A stretch of 64,000 nucleotides of DNA. Origin: DASXUL01 sp036504855. GTDB lineage: Bacteria > Armatimonadota > DTGP01 > JAKQQT01. Within the stretch, counting starts at the first letter, position 1; each line of letters begins with the position of its first letter. The stretch spans positions 20,668 to 84,667 of the forward strand of contig DASXUL010000031.1 of the NCBI GenBank assembly GCA_036504855.1. The letters run 5' to 3'. The notes beneath the pieces are model-generated. The model saw nothing but the letters and a program-made list of their open reading frames with translations. It did no database searches and was not told the DNA's origin. Positions 51,648 to 63,953 of the stretch are shown here, one piece after another. Position numbers and translations under genes: made by a program.

Positions 51648-52412
51648 ATGGCGAACCTCTTGAACAACACGACGGCGCTGGTGACGGCCGGAACCAGCGG
51701 GCTCGGCAGGGCCTTCTCAACCGCGTTCGCCGAGCACGGCGCGGCGGTGGCGATCCACTACCGATCCGACCGGGACGGCGCACTCGCGTTGGCCGAATCC
51801 ATTCGCGCCGGCGGCGGCCGCTCGGTGGCCGTGCACGCCGATCTGCGCGATGCCGAAGCCACTCGCGCCGCCTTCCGCGAAGCTGAGAGCGCGCTTGGCC
51901 CCCTGAACGTTCTCATCAACAATGCCAGCGTCTACGTTCCGCCCAATCCGGTTGAGACGCTGGCGTGGGACGAAATGCAGACGGAGTTCGAGGGCAGCGT
52001 GCAGACCGCCTTCAACGCAACGAAGGCCGCGCTGCCCGGCATGTTGGAACGCCGAAACGGACGCATTCTGTTCCTGATCGGCACGATGGTCCAGCGCCCC
52101 GCATCCGGATACGCGGCGCATACGGCGGGTAAGGGCGCCCTGCTCGCCTTCGCCAGCACGCTTGCCAAGGAGGCCGGGCCGCGCGGCATCCGGGTGCACT
52201 GCATCTCGCCCGGCATGGCCCTTACGCCCAACGTCCTGGCCGCCGTTCCCCTCGAAGCGCGGGAGGCGCTGAGGGTAAAGACCCCCACCCGTTCGCTGCC
52301 GACCCCCGAGGAACTCGCTGGCCTCGCCGTCTTCCTGGCATCCCCCCTCTCGTCCTCCGCTACACTGCTCCATCTGAACGCCGACGGCGGACTGGCGGAC
52401 ATGGGAGCATAG
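51648..52412 (+). CDS. Short-chain dehydrogenase/reductase-like protein with altered catalytic motif
   Basis: The 254-residue protein has the SDR NAD(P)-binding motif (VTAGTSGLGRAF), the LINNAS element, and the structural PG (CISPGMALTP). At the position of the catalytic YxxxK it reads H-T-A-G-K, so the normal Tyr is His; a Tyr three residues earlier gives a Y-x6-K spacing, as in FabI/FabL-type enoyl-ACP reductases. The usual Ser is also not evident (LFLIGTMV). It could be an enoyl reductase-like enzyme or inactive. The start was set at the first ATG before the Rossmann strand. Confidence 0.8.
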   Translation: MANLLNNTTALVTAGTSGLGRAFSTAFAEHGAAVAIHYRSDRDGALALAESIRAGGGRSVAVHADLRDAEATRAAFREAESALGPLNVLINNASVYVPPNPVETLAWDEMQTEFEGSVQTAFNATKAALPGMLERRNGRILFLIGTMVQRPASGYAAHTAGKGALLAFASTLAKEAGPRGIRVHCISPGMALTPNVLAAVPLEAREALRVKTPTRSLPTPEELAGLAVFLASPLSSSATLLHLNADGGLADMGA

Positions 52413-52614
52413 GGGCGATTAGCGATCAGGCGAAAGGAAACGCAACGACGAAACGGACCGCGCGCCGCGGGTGTTCCCAGGCATGTGGCACGCGAGCGAC
52501 GGCGTTCGCGGCCGTATCTTCCGGCGCGCAGGCGCCATGCGTTACCCACGCCGGCCCCCTCGGAGCCCGGCGAGTTCGCTGAGTACAGCTCGTGGTACAG
52601 GTCATCACACGCCC

Positions 52615-53625
52615 ATGAAACACCATATCGCCCTAGTTCCAGGAGACGGCATCGGCCCCGAAGTTGCCAATGCCGCCGTGCGCATCATTGAAGCCGCCGG
52701 AGTGGATATCGAATGGAGCCGCTACGAGGCGGGAGCCGACTTCATGCACAAGTACGGTGACCCAATGCCCGAGCAGGCGCTCAACGGCATCCGAAAGGCG
52801 GGCGTGGCCCTGAAGGGCCCCATCGGCACCCCCATCGGAAAGGGCTTTCGCAGCGCCAACGTGGCGCTACGTCAGTCGCTGGACCTGTACGCCGCCGTCC
52901 GGCCGGCCAAAACCATGCCGGGCATCAAGACCCGCTACGATAACGTCAACCTCACCGTCATCCGCGAGAACACGGAGGGGCTCTACTCCGGAATCGAGCA
53001 CCTCGTGGCGCCCGGCATCGCCGAGAGCATCAAGATCATGACGGAACGCGCATGCCTTCGCATCAGCCGCTACGCCTTCCAGCACGCCCGCCAGATTGGC
53101 GCCACTATGGTGACCGTCGTGCACAAGGCCAACATCATGAAGATCTCCGATGGCCTGTTCCTGGAGTGCTTCCGCCGCGTGGCGCGCGACTTCCAGGACA
53201 TCCAGCCCGACGAGATGATCGTGGACAACATGTGCATGCAGCTTGTGAAGGATCCCAGCCGTTTCCAGGTGATGGTCATGGAGAACCTGTACGGCGATAT
53301 CCTCAGTGATCTCTGTTCCGGGCTGGTGGGTGGACTGGGCGTGGTTCCAGGCGCCAATATCGGGGATGACGCCGCCGTGTTCGAGGCCGTCCATGGCTCC
53401 GCGCCAGACATCGCTGGGAAGGGGTTGGCAAACCCAACCGCGCTCCTTCTATCCGCCTGCATGATGCTCGATCATATCGGCGAGCCGGCGGCCGCGGCCA
53501 GCATCCGCGCCGCCCTGGAGCGCGTCTTCGCCGGGGGACAGCACTTCACCCGCGATCTTGGCGGCACGGCCGGCACGGCGGAGTTCACAGATGCCATCAT
53601 CGAATCGATGGGTCAGGCGGCGTGA
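52615..53625 (+). CDS. Isocitrate dehydrogenase (NAD-type family)
   Basis: The 336-residue protein belongs to the isocitrate/isopropylmalate dehydrogenase family: LVPGDGIGPEVANAAVRI, then KGPIGTPIGKGFRSANVALR, VIRENTEGLYSG, VHKANIMKISDG and GGLGVVPGANIGD. SANVALRQ and the IRENTEGLYSGIEH motif fit NAD-dependent isocitrate dehydrogenase better than 3-isopropylmalate dehydrogenase. It oxidises isocitrate to 2-oxoglutarate; aconitase lies 4.6 kb away. The start at 52615 is fixed by the Rossmann-like N-terminus; no ribosome site is obvious. Confidence 0.85.
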   Translation: MKHHIALVPGDGIGPEVANAAVRIIEAAGVDIEWSRYEAGADFMHKYGDPMPEQALNGIRKAGVALKGPIGTPIGKGFRSANVALRQSLDLYAAVRPAKTMPGIKTRYDNVNLTVIRENTEGLYSGIEHLVAPGIAESIKIMTERACLRISRYAFQHARQIGATMVTVVHKANIMKISDGLFLECFRRVARDFQDIQPDEMIVDNMCMQLVKDPSRFQVMVMENLYGDILSDLCSGLVGGLGVVPGANIGDDAAVFEAVHGSAPDIAGKGLANPTALLLSACMMLDHIGEPAAAASIRAALERVFAGGQHFTRDLGGTAGTAEFTDAIIESMGQAA

Positions 53626-53727
53626 AGCCCGCCGGACCGGGGAGGGCCGCATCGGCGGAAGGCGCCATCGCGCCTGGAACGCCTCTTGCTTGAGGAATGT
53701 CTGAGGGATGTGAACACTGTGACGGTA

Positions 53728-54729
53728 ATGGAGGAACACAAAGGCGAACTAGCGACGGCGACCGATGACGACCGCCCGTACGCGGCCACCATCGGCGCGG
53801 CCCTTTCGCGCGCCACCAAGGCGTTGGCCGCCGCCGGCGTGCCCGAGCCTCGCCTCGACGCCGAACTCCTCCTGGCCTATGTGCTCGCCTGGGACCGGAG
53901 CCGCGAAGACATCGAGTTCCGCCTCCGCCTGCGCGATCATCGCCTTGAGGCCGTGCGCGAGCAGCGCATCTATGACCTCACGCACCCGGAAGCTCCGCTC
54001 ACCGAGTGGGGACGCCGATTCGGCATGTTCGTTCGCGAGCGCGCCGCCGGCCGGCCCGTGGCCTACTGGCTGGAAGCCACTGAGTTCATGGGGCTCCAGT
54101 TCTATGTGAACCGTTACGTTCTCATCCCGCGCTCAGACACGGAAACCCTGGTAGAGGCGGCCATCAGCGCCCTGGAACACGCGGAAGAGCCGCGCATCCT
54201 GGATGTGGGCACGGGAAGCGGCTGTATTGGCGTAAGCCTCGCCGTATTTCGCCCAGACGCCGAGGTCTGGGCCCTGGACATCTCGGCCCAGGCCCTGCGC
54301 GTCGCCCGGAAAAACGCCGCCTGGCTCCATGTGCGCGACCGTTTCCATTGGCTGCGGGCCGACTTCCTGCAGATGGATCCGCGCCGCCCGATCGTCGATG
54401 CGGCCGGGAATCGAGCTGGTGTGTTCGACGCCGTGCTCTCCAACCCCCCCTACATCGGCGTAGCCGAACGCGACACGCTGGCTCCCGAGGTGCTCCGCGA
54501 GCCGGAGGAGGCTCTCTTCTGCGGCCAGGACGGGTTCGATATGATCGACGCGCTTCTGGCGAAATCCGCCGCCCTCCTGAAGCCCCATGGTCTGCTGATG
54601 GTGGAGATCGGCTACGGGCAGGGCGCCGAGGCCGCGCGCCGCGCCGTCGCCGCCGGGTGGCAGGAGGTGGCCCTCATCGCCGACCTCGCCGGCATCCCCC
54701 GGGTCCTCACCGCCCGGGCCAGCGGATAG
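53728..54729 (+). CDS. prmC: Peptide chain release factor N5-glutamine methyltransferase
   Basis: PrmC methylates the GGQ glutamine of release factors. The 333-residue product has an N-terminal helical domain (RLDAELLLAYVLAWDRSRED), the SAM motif ILDVGTGSGCIGVSLAV and the catalytic NPPY at residues 239-242 (SNPPYIGVAERD). It is longer than the usual 280-290 residues because of a charged insertion near residues 70-95. The start is uncertain: ATG 53728 was chosen, with GTG 53719, GTG 53710 and TTG 53686 in frame. Confidence 0.9.
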   Translation: MEEHKGELATATDDDRPYAATIGAALSRATKALAAAGVPEPRLDAELLLAYVLAWDRSREDIEFRLRLRDHRLEAVREQRIYDLTHPEAPLTEWGRRFGMFVRERAAGRPVAYWLEATEFMGLQFYVNRYVLIPRSDTETLVEAAISALEHAEEPRILDVGTGSGCIGVSLAVFRPDAEVWALDISAQALRVARKNAAWLHVRDRFHWLRADFLQMDPRRPIVDAAGNRAGVFDAVLSNPPYIGVAERDTLAPEVLREPEEALFCGQDGFDMIDALLAKSAALLKPHGLLMVEIGYGQGAEAARRAVAAGWQEVALIADLAGIPRVLTARASG

Positions 54730-54744
54730 CGCCACAGACCGCGC

Positions 54745-55053
54745 TCACTCCTTCAAGCCGAGGCCCAGGGTGGAGAAGTCCCACTTAACGCCGAGGGCCG
54801 TTTTCTCGGCGCCGTATTTGATCTGCTGTCGAAGATGCAGATCATCCGTGCCCGAAACCGTAGCCGAGGGCTGATCGCCCCCGGTTTCCACGGCGACGGC
54901 GGCGCCGGGATACAGGGCCTCCACCCGCCGGCGGATCAGGGCGCAGATCCGGGCGTTCGCATCTTCCACGGTAGTCTCCCGGAATGCCGCCTCCCCCGGA
55001 CGCGCTGATGATACCGTCATCTGAATGCTAACCCCGTCGAAACTGCTGCCCAT
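54745..55053 (-). CDS. Hypothetical small protein
   Basis: The 102-residue protein has GAGGAGGGG before the ATG, which supports it as a gene. It has an N-terminal beta-like segment, a helix with ANARICALIRRRVEALYPG, and a beta-like C-terminus. It has no signal or membrane segment and no family is recognised. It converges on prmC with 15 bases between the stops. Confidence 0.55.
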   Translation of the reverse strand: MGSSFDGVSIQMTVSSARPGEAAFRETTVEDANARICALIRRRVEALYPGAAVAVETGGDQPSATVSGTDDLHLRQQIKYGAEKTALGVKWDFSTLGLGLKE

Positions 55054-55131
55054 AGTGCCCCTCCTCGGAGATCCTCACGACAATCGGAAGGCTGCTTCGC
55101 CCTCGATGATAGGCCGCCGAATGCAGAAAAG

Positions 55132-55153
55132 CCCCGGGGCTTTCGCCCCGGGG
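55132..55153 (-). terminator. Minus-strand terminator of the zinc-ribbon gene
   Basis: CCCCGGGGC (55132-55140) pairs with GCCCCGGGG (55145-55153) over a TTTC loop; on the minus strand, after one C, it is followed by TTTT. It lies about 80 bases beyond the stop of the 84-residue zinc-ribbon gene. Confidence 0.65.
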
Positions 55154-55232
55154 CCGGTGTGCTTTTCCTGGTTTCTTCGGTTCCTGGTTGTTTCTTCGGT
55201 TCCGAGTTGCCGGCATATCGGCCTGATATTGG

Positions 55233-55487
55233 TCAGGCCGCGCGCGGAAGGCCGATCAGGGCGTCCAAGGCTTCATCGCTCAAACCGGGGCGGCGCGGAC
55301 GCGGTTTGTGAATCGTAATCTGCTTGCGGTCGGGGGAGACCAACTCCAACGGCATCACCGGCCTGTTGGCCTGATGCCGCTCGGCGCATTCATAACAGCG
55401 AATCTTTACGTCTCCCATCGCCTGCAAGTATCCTGGCATGGCGGGAAGCTCCTTCCCGCATTCAAAGCACTTCAGGTGAGCATCCAT
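55233..55487 (-). CDS. Small zinc-ribbon-like protein
   Basis: The 84-residue protein has two CxxC pairs (CFECGKELP and RCYECAERH) about 22 residues apart, expected to bind zinc, followed by a basic tail (RKQITIHKPRPRRPG). The ATG at 55487 has GAGGTGG just upstream; an ATG twelve codons earlier is possible. The role is unknown, possibly nucleic-acid or protein binding. Confidence 0.6.
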   Translation of the reverse strand: MDAHLKCFECGKELPAMPGYLQAMGDVKIRCYECAERHQANRPVMPLELVSPDRKQITIHKPRPRRPGLSDEALDALIGLPRAA

Positions 55488-55625
55488 TGGCCACCTCGCT
55501 TTCCCACATTCCTGAACACTCATATGTCCGACGTCGTTCACCTCACGCGGGTTCCGCATTCCGCCGAACCATGAGCGTACCGCGCATATATACCCCAAAA
55601 GGCGGCGCATGAAGCGCCCTGCCAT

Positions 55626-56453
55626 TCAGACTAACTGGAGCGCCGCCAAGCTGCGCTCTCGGCCATATTCCCCGCTCTCGGCGTTCAGCCGTTCGTCCGC
55701 GGACGGGATGGCGCTCTTCCAAGCGTCAGCGCCCGCCGCAAGCGCGGCCAGGAACTCGGCACGCGCGAAATGCGGGCGGAATCCATCTGTATGCACGCAC
55801 ACGACATCGCCGGGCAGCAAATCCAGCGTCGCGATCTCCACATAGTGCAGCGCCTCGGGTTCGCCGGTAAGAACGCCATACGTCACCGGTCGCCCCTTGT
55901 GCAAATGGGAGGGCCGATTGCGCAGGTCACGCCGGATGGCAACCCGGCGATCGTCGCCGAACGGCGCCGGGTTGGCGCGCAGATGGGCGTTGACCTCGTC
56001 CAACTGGTCGCGGGTTAGGTAGAGAAGGGCGCCGTCCCGGATCACCGCCACGCCGCAATCTCCAATCCAACCGACTTGCAGCGAACGGCCTTCCAACCGA
56101 ACCGCGGCGGCCACGGCGCCGGCGAAATCGTGCTCCAGGTAATCGCATCGGCGCGGAATATCCCAGCGCGCGTTTACCTCCGCCACCGCGGCGTTAGCGA
56201 TGGCGAACGCATTCGGGAAGGCGGCTCCGCCAGAGAGCGCTTCCACCAGGGCCGCGGCGGCGGCATCGGCCGCATCCGTGGCGGGCGACGGGTCCGGGTA
56301 GGGACGGAGCCCTTGCCGAATCGCCTCCCAATCCCGCGTAACGCCGTCCGTTGCGGCAATCACCCCACCCTCGTCATCCCAGCCCAGCGCATCCTCGCGC
56401 GGAGCCGCATGCCGAGCATTCAACCGCATGTACTGAAACACTGTTCGCCCCAT
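55626..56453 (-). CDS. PP2C-like protein phosphatase
   Basis: The 275-residue protein has the PP2C metal-site segments in order: EDALGWDDEGGVIAATDGV, VGWIGDCGVAVIRDGALLYL, VVCVHTDGF and a C-terminal RERSLAALQLV. These supply the conserved Asp residues of PPM-type Ser/Thr phosphatases. No kinase gene is adjacent. Start codon is ambiguous (ATG 56453 or GTG 56459). Repeat R6 lies upstream, between it and the divergent cobA-hemD gene. Confidence 0.75.
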   Translation of the reverse strand: MGRTVFQYMRLNARHAAPREDALGWDDEGGVIAATDGVTRDWEAIRQGLRPYPDPSPATDAADAAAAALVEALSGGAAFPNAFAIANAAVAEVNARWDIPRRCDYLEHDFAGAVAAAVRLEGRSLQVGWIGDCGVAVIRDGALLYLTRDQLDEVNAHLRANPAPFGDDRRVAIRRDLRNRPSHLHKGRPVTYGVLTGEPEALHYVEIATLDLLPGDVVCVHTDGFRPHFARAEFLAALAAGADAWKSAIPSADERLNAESGEYGRERSLAALQLV

Positions 56454-56505
56454 CCCCACACCGCCCCTTCCATTGGAGAACCCAGTCCCTAACCCATAGA
56501 ATAGG

Positions 56506-56622
56506 TTATCAGTCGTCAGTTTTCAGTCGTCGGTTCGGAGGCCTCGGCAGGCAGTAGCCGCCGGCCCAAAACTGGAAGGCTTCCAGACCGGCAACTGATG
56601 ACTGATGACTGACGACTGTCGA
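56506..56622. repeat. Heptad-armed inverted repeat R6 (between divergent genes)
   Basis: The left arm (TCAGTCG/TCAGTTT/TCAGTCG heptads, then GGTTCGGAGGCCT) pairs with the right arm (AGGCTTCC...CCGGCAACTGATGACTGA and on) with an imperfect inner stem. It ends 16 bases before the cobA-hemD ATG; the CGGAG ribosome site lies in those last bases. Confidence 0.8.
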
Positions 56623-56638
56623 CTACGGAGACCATTCC

Positions 56639-58135
56639 ATGAGCGGTACGGTATATCTGGTTGGCGCGGGGCCCGGCGATCCGGGGCTGATTACGGTGCG
56701 CGGGCGCGAGGCCATGGAGCGCGCCGACGTCATCGTGTACGATCGGCTGGCTTCGCCGCGCCTGCTGCGCCATGCGCGCTCCGAAGCGGAACAGGTGTAC
56801 GTCGGCAAGGAAGCTTCCCGGCATACGCTCACACAAGACGAGATCAACGCCCTCATCATCGATCGCGCGCTGGCGGGGCAAACCGTCTGCCGGCTCAAGG
56901 GCGGCGATCCATTCGTTTACGGGCGCGGCGGCGAGGAAGCCGAGGCGTGCGTTGCGGCCGGCGTGCCGTTTGTGATCGTCCCCGGGGTCACATCCGCCAT
57001 CGCCGTTCCGGCCTACGCCGGCATCCCGGTTACCCACCGCAAGATGTGTTCCGCGCTGGGCATCGTCACGGGACATGAAGATCCGGCGAAGACCGAGAGC
57101 AGCCTCCGCTGGGCAGCCCTCTCCGAAGGGCTGGACACCATTGTCTTCCTGATGGGCGTGGAGAACCTGCCGAGCATCGCGCGCGAACTCACCGCCGCGG
57201 GCCGGCCGCCATCGACCCCCGTCGCCCTCGTGCGATGGGGAACAACGCCGGAGCAGGAAACGCTGACGGGGACTCTCGGCGACATTGTGGAACGCGTCCG
57301 CGAGGCCGGCTTCAAAGCCCCCGCCGTCACCATCGTCGGCGAGGTGGTGAGCCTGCGCGATACGCTGCGCTGGTGGGACAGCCGACCGCTCTCCGGCAAG
57401 CGCATCGTGGTCACCCGCTCGCGCGAACAGGCGAGCGAGTTGAGCGAGCGCCTGGAGAACCTGGGCGCCGAGACGGTGGAGTTCCCCACGATCCGCATCC
57501 AGCCGATTCCGGAAGCCGCGCAGTCTCCCGCTCTTTCGCGCCTGCCGTTGGATTTCGACTGGATCGTGTTCACCAGCGCCAACACGGCGCCGTGCCTGCT
57601 CGATGCGTTGAGATCAGTCGGGGGCGACGTGCGCTCGCTGGGGCGCGCCAAGATCGCCGCCATCGGCCCCGCCACCGCTGAAACGCTTACCTCCCTCGGC
57701 CTCACCGTGGACTACGTCCCGGAGGCGTTCGTGGCCGAGTCCGTTCTCGAGGGTTTCCCGGGTGAGGTGTCTGGAGCGAGGATACTGATCCCGCGCGCGC
57801 AGGAAGCTCGCGCCGCCCTGCCGGACGGCCTGGCCGAGCGCGGCGCGATCGTCACCGTGCTGCCCGTCTACCGCACCGTGCCGGACGCCGAGGGCGCACA
57901 GAATCTCCGCGCACAGATTGAGACCGGCTCAATCGACGCCGTCACCTTTACCAGCAGCAGCACCGTGCGGAACTTCCACGCCGCTCTGCCCGGAATCTCG
58001 CTGGACGGCGTGACGGTGGCCTGCATCGGCCCGGTAACCGCCCACGAGGCCCGCGAGCTGGGCTACCCCGTGACCGTGGTTGCCGAGACCTACAGCGTGC
58101 CGGGCCTGGTGGAGGCGCTTTCCAGGATCGTGTGA
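56639..58135 (+). CDS. Fused uroporphyrinogen-III methyltransferase / uroporphyrinogen-III synthase
   Basis: Residues about 1-240 are CobA-type SAM uroporphyrinogen-III C-methyltransferase (YLVGAGPGDPGLITVRG; CRLKGGDPFVYGRGGEEAEA; PVTHRKMCSALGIVTGH), which makes precorrin-2 for cobalamin, siroheme and related tetrapyrroles. Residues about 250-498 are HemD-type synthase (RIVVTRSREQASELSERL; FDWIVFTSANTAPCLL; IAAIGPATAETLTSLG), which closes the ring of uroporphyrinogen III. Such fusions are known. The enzyme supports B12 supply for NrdJ and QueG. CGGAG precedes the ATG. Confidence 0.94.
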   Translation: MSGTVYLVGAGPGDPGLITVRGREAMERADVIVYDRLASPRLLRHARSEAEQVYVGKEASRHTLTQDEINALIIDRALAGQTVCRLKGGDPFVYGRGGEEAEACVAAGVPFVIVPGVTSAIAVPAYAGIPVTHRKMCSALGIVTGHEDPAKTESSLRWAALSEGLDTIVFLMGVENLPSIARELTAAGRPPSTPVALVRWGTTPEQETLTGTLGDIVERVREAGFKAPAVTIVGEVVSLRDTLRWWDSRPLSGKRIVVTRSREQASELSERLENLGAETVEFPTIRIQPIPEAAQSPALSRLPLDFDWIVFTSANTAPCLLDALRSVGGDVRSLGRAKIAAIGPATAETLTSLGLTVDYVPEAFVAESVLEGFPGEVSGARILIPRAQEARAALPDGLAERGAIVTVLPVYRTVPDAEGAQNLRAQIETGSIDAVTFTSSSTVRNFHAALPGISLDGVTVACIGPVTAHEARELGYPVTVVAETYSVPGLVEALSRIV

Positions 58136-58211
58136 CCGCGATGCGCGGCTTCTGGAACGCAGGCCCCTCTCTGAAGCATTATTGAAGATGGCGAAAGGAG
58201 TCTGGCCTGCT

Positions 58212-61091
<2,880 letters not shown>

Positions 61092-61214
61092 GGCCAGCAT
61101 TCAGGATTCAGCATCCAGCATTCAGGCCGAGGGCCCCCCTTCCATGAGATCAGTGTTCTCACGGAAGGGGGGCCTCCGGCCTGAATGCTGATTGCTGATT
61201 GCTGATTGCTGATA
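61092..61214. repeat. Heptad-armed inverted repeat R7 (between acnA and the VIT/VWA gene)
   Basis: The left arm 61092-61146 (CAGCATT/CAGGATT/CAGCATC heptads, then GGCCGAGGGCCCCCCTTCC) pairs with the right arm 61162-61214 (GGAAGGGGGGCCTCCGGCC, then TGAATGC/TGATTGC heptads). The apex CCATGAGA...TCTCA is shared with R4, which indicates common descent of the two elements. Confidence 0.88.
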
Positions 61215-61301
61215 TGAAGGTTCCTGAGAGCGCATGCCTCTGAAAGCCTGACAAGCGCTTTTCCGGGCCTCACGGCCCGGCTCCGCACGAAGGAGGGAAT
61301 C

Positions 61302-63953
61302 GTGAAACAGCTCACTCTGATCGCCGGGACGGCGGTGCTGGCTGCAGCCGCTCTGGGCATCGGGACCCGGCAGGGGCCGCTGGTGGCCGCGGCGTCGAAG
61401 CGGCGAACCGTCACCGTCGTCAAGCCAATGCAGGGAGCCCGCATTGCGTCGTCGATGGTCGTCCCGCTTGGGCCGCGCAACCCCACGCAGGGGCAACTCG
61501 CCATCCTCAACAAGAAGGGCGAGGCGGCGGGCCTTTGCCCGCTGAAACACACCGACGTGGATGCCGACGTGGCCGGCTTCGTAGCCCGCGTGAACGTCAC
61601 CCAGCAGTTCCACAACGCCTCTTCCGAGCCCGTGGAGGCCGTGTACACCTTCCCGCTGCCGTCCGACGCCGCCGTGGATGACATGGAGATGCGCCTGGGA
61701 ACCCGCGTGGTGAAGGGCGAGATCAAGCGGCGTGAAGAGGCCCGCGACATCTACGAGGCCGCAAAAGCCGCCGGGCAGACCGCCGCGCTGCTCGACCAGG
61801 AGCGCCCCAACATCTTTACGCAAGCGGTAGCCAACGTGATGCCCGGCCAGGATATCACCATCCGCATCAGTTACGTGAACCTGCTGAAGTACGAGGACGG
61901 CAAGTACGAGTTCGCCTTCCCCATGGTCGTTGGGCCCCGCTACACGCCGGGCGGCGGCTACAAGACGCCGGGGCAGCGCGGCGATCCGTCCGATCAGAAG
62001 GTGATCACCACGGCGCCCGGAGCAACCTCCGTGGTCACCGATGCCGACAAGATCACGCCGCCCATCACGCCGCCCGGAACGCGCGCGGGGCACGACGTTT
62101 CCGTGACGGTGAACATCGACGCCGGGATGCCCATTGGCGACATCCAGAGCGTTCTGCACGAAGTGAACGCCGAGGGCGACGGGAACCGGGCCAGGATCAC
62201 CCTGAAGGATCAGGCCGTGATCCCAAACAAGGACTTCATCCTGCGCTGGAACGTGCAGGGCAATCAGGTTCAGACGGGCGTCATCGCCAGCGCGCCCCGG
62301 GATGGCGAGGGGTACTTCACCCTGATCCTCCAGCCGCCCGCCGCCCCGCCGCAGAACCAGCTATCGAAGAAGGAAATCGTCTTCGTCCTGGACCAGACCG
62401 GCAGCCAGATGGGGCAACCCATCGCCAAGTCCAAGGAGGCGATGAAGTACGCCATCCAGCACCTGAACGCCGGCGACACATTCCAGCTCATCGGCTTCAA
62501 CACCAGCGTCTTCCCGTGCTTCCCGGCCGCCGTGCCGGCCACGCCGGCGAACATCCAGAAGGCCATCGCCTACATGGAGCCCCTCCAGGGCGCCGGCGGC
62601 ACCGACATCCTCGCCGCCGCCAACTACGCCCTGAAGATGCCCGCCGACCCGGGCCGCCTGCGCATCATCTGCTTCATGACCGACGGCTACGTGGGCAATG
62701 ACATGCAGATCATCGACTTCGTGAAGAACAACCGCGGCGCCGCCCGCATGTTTCCGTTCGGCATCGGAAGCAGCGTCAACCGTTTCCTCATCGACGGCAT
62801 GGCGACAGAGGGCCGGGGCGAGGCCGATTACGTGACGCTCCAGGAGGACGGAGCGAAAGCGGCCCAGAAGTTCTACCAGCGCATCGCCAGTCCACTGCTG
62901 CTGGACCCGCACGTGGACTGGAACGGCCTCCCGGTTGAAGACGTGTACCCGCGCAATATCCCGGACGTGTTTTCAGCCGGGCCGATCATCCTCAAAGGCC
63001 GCTACACGCAGGCCGCTGAAGGCGACATCACGGTGCGCGGCCTGCTGCGCGGTCAACCGTGGTCGCAAACGGTTCACGTGAAGCTTCCGCGCCTGCGGGC
63101 TCAGGGAAGCGCCATCGAGAGCCTCTGGGCGCGCGCCAAGATCGACGACATCCAGGCCAACGATTGGATCGGCGCCCAGACGGGCAACCCGAACCCCAAC
63201 GTGAAGGAAGACATCGTGCAGGTGGCGCTGGCGCACCGCCTGATGAGCCAGTACACCAGCTTCGTGGCGGTGGAGAAGCAGGTGGTGAACGTGGGCGGCA
63301 AGCAGCGCACCGTGGACGTTCCCGTGGAGATGCCGGAAGGCGTGGCCTACGAAGGCATTTTCGGGGACACGGCCGTCGATTCGATTGCCACACGGTCCGC
63401 GGGCGTTACCATGCTCTACGCCAGCCCCATGTCGACGCCCGCGATGGGGAATACGATGAGCAAGGCCCGCGCCGCGTTGCCGCCGAGCGCCGGGTTCGGC
63501 GGCGTGGCCCCTTCGGCGCCGTCCGGTTCGATGAGCCTGGGCGTCCCCGTCCAGGCCGCCGCTGAACTCAAGGTGAAAGACGGCGACGCGTTCGAAGCGC
63601 TGTCCGATTCGGAGCTCGCCAAGCTGCCTCCGGAGGACCGCAAGTCCGCCGTGCGCCACATGAAGCTCGCAGCCTCACTCCAGGCGCTGGCGGAGACCGT
63701 GAAGCGGGAAGGCGCCGCCGGCTCGCTGCACAAGAAAGGGCTGCCGGAAGTGGAGAAGGGACGCGTTATCGTGCAGGTCTCCCTGAGCAGCCTGCCCGCC
63801 GATGGCCTCGCCAAGCTGAAGGCAGCCGGCTTCATCGTGTCGGCCACCCTCACCCCCAAACGCCTCCTGCTGGGCGACGTGGACCTGGCGGACCTGGACA
63901 AGCTCATCGAGCTGGACTTCGTGCGTCGCGTTACCCCGGCTGTGATGAACTGA
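61302..63953 (+). CDS. VIT and von Willebrand A domain secreted protein, GTG start
   Basis: The 883-residue protein has a signal or anchor (about 1-22), a VIT domain (about 75-200; VARVNVTQQFHNASSEPVEA and YTFPLPSDAAVDDMEMRLG) and a VWA domain (about 357-540) whose metal site is D364-Q-T-G-S368 (the usual DxSxS has Thr in place of the first Ser). The C-terminal 330 residues are of unknown fold, with a Pro/Gly/Ala-rich linker near 720-745. VIT-VWA proteins are extracellular in bacteria and of uncertain role. Start GTG 61302 has AAGGAGG six bases upstream. It lies downstream of acnA across repeat R7. Confidence 0.88.
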   Translation: MKQLTLIAGTAVLAAAALGIGTRQGPLVAAASKRRTVTVVKPMQGARIASSMVVPLGPRNPTQGQLAILNKKGEAAGLCPLKHTDVDADVAGFVARVNVTQQFHNASSEPVEAVYTFPLPSDAAVDDMEMRLGTRVVKGEIKRREEARDIYEAAKAAGQTAALLDQERPNIFTQAVANVMPGQDITIRISYVNLLKYEDGKYEFAFPMVVGPRYTPGGGYKTPGQRGDPSDQKVITTAPGATSVVTDADKITPPITPPGTRAGHDVSVTVNIDAGMPIGDIQSVLHEVNAEGDGNRARITLKDQAVIPNKDFILRWNVQGNQVQTGVIASAPRDGEGYFTLILQPPAAPPQNQLSKKEIVFVLDQTGSQMGQPIAKSKEAMKYAIQHLNAGDTFQLIGFNTSVFPCFPAAVPATPANIQKAIAYMEPLQGAGGTDILAAANYALKMPADPGRLRIICFMTDGYVGNDMQIIDFVKNNRGAARMFPFGIGSSVNRFLIDGMATEGRGEADYVTLQEDGAKAAQKFYQRIASPLLLDPHVDWNGLPVEDVYPRNIPDVFSAGPIILKGRYTQAAEGDITVRGLLRGQPWSQTVHVKLPRLRAQGSAIESLWARAKIDDIQANDWIGAQTGNPNPNVKEDIVQVALAHRLMSQYTSFVAVEKQVVNVGGKQRTVDVPVEMPEGVAYEGIFGDTAVDSIATRSAGVTMLYASPMSTPAMGNTMSKARAALPPSAGFGGVAPSAPSGSMSLGVPVQAAAELKVKDGDAFEALSDSELAKLPPEDRKSAVRHMKLAASLQALAETVKREGAAGSLHKKGLPEVEKGRVIVQVSLSSLPADGLAKLKAAGFIVSATLTPKRLLLGDVDLADLDKLIELDFVRRVTPAVMN

